Source: Membranipora membranacea | Lineage: Eukaryota > Bryozoa > Gymnolaemata > Cheilostomatida > Membraniporidae | Direction: 5' to 3' | Assembly (NCBI GenBank): GCA_914767715.1 | Contig: OU612068.1 | Location: forward strand, 32,116,001 to 32,180,000 | DNA length: 64,000 nucleotides | Part shown: in pieces, positions 63,965-64,000 of the stretch | Position numbering within the stretch: position 1 is the first letter of the stretch | Layout: every line of letters begins with the position of its first letter | Position numbers and translations under genes: made by a program | The notes under the pieces: generated by a model | The model's input: only the letters and a program-made list of their open reading frames with translations | Told to the model about the DNA's origin: nothing | The model's database searches: none

Positions 63965-64000
63965 GTAAGATGATTGTTGGCTAGAAATTAAAAAAATATA

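Noticed and set aside
1-64000. CRISPR arrays, prokaryotic operons, or a defence system
   Set aside because: The DNA is animal nuclear sequence with spliced genes; the repeats found are minisatellites and transposon ends, with no repeat-spacer structure.

Overview
The window is intron-rich, AT-rich animal nuclear DNA. Genes have many short exons with GT..AG introns, and the recognisable products are metazoan: an AP-1/AP-2 beta adaptin, mitochondrial ribosomal protein L43, a UBE2V ubiquitin-conjugating variant and a CCN (CTGF/CYR61/NOV) matricellular protein. tRNA-derived SINEs, a LINE fragment and several non-autonomous DNA transposons lie in introns and spacers. I think it is a marine-type invertebrate, but nothing here fixes the phylum. 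All exon models were assembled by eye from splice sites. For every complete model the splice phases agree at each junction and the summed exons are divisible by three; I treat that as the main support.

Layout, left to right. 435-558 (+): last exon of a coiled-coil gene that enters from the left. 748-2737 (-): MRPL43, 4 exons, 174 aa, tail-to-tail with the previous gene. 2992-3665: a LINE fragment whose endonuclease part is inverted relative to its reverse-transcriptase end. 4101-8794 (-): unrecognised 603-aa charged protein, 9 exons. 9.1-12.3 kb: spacer with a 256-bp tandem duplication. 12356-20447 (+): beta adaptin, 20 exons, 928 aa. 21672-31873 (+): three tandem sulfotransferase-like paralogues, each with a 103- to 106-nt first coding exon and one large second exon. 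32538-45987 (-): unrecognised 1299-aa helical-repeat-like protein, 27 exons. 47275-50852 (+): UBE2V, 4 exons. 52809-56482 (+): CCN protein, 7 exons, 358 aa. 59249 to beyond 63964 (+): AMP-binding acyl-CoA ligase, 10 exons seen, cut by the window end.

The genes do not form a pathway; this is ordinary chromosomal neighbourhood apart from the tandem sulfotransferase-like family. The less ordinary content is repetitive: a foldback transposon family with very long inverted termini (three copies, all in introns, one ending a few bases from a splice donor), a hAT-like element lodged in a 14-bp minisatellite and carrying a tRNA-like segment, a second hAT-like element, two SINEs that each carry a duplicated 5' tRNA part, and a LINE copy that looks like a twin-priming product. 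I did not find a convincing new multi-gene system. The best candidates for undescribed biology are the two orphan proteins and the sulfotransferase-like triplet.
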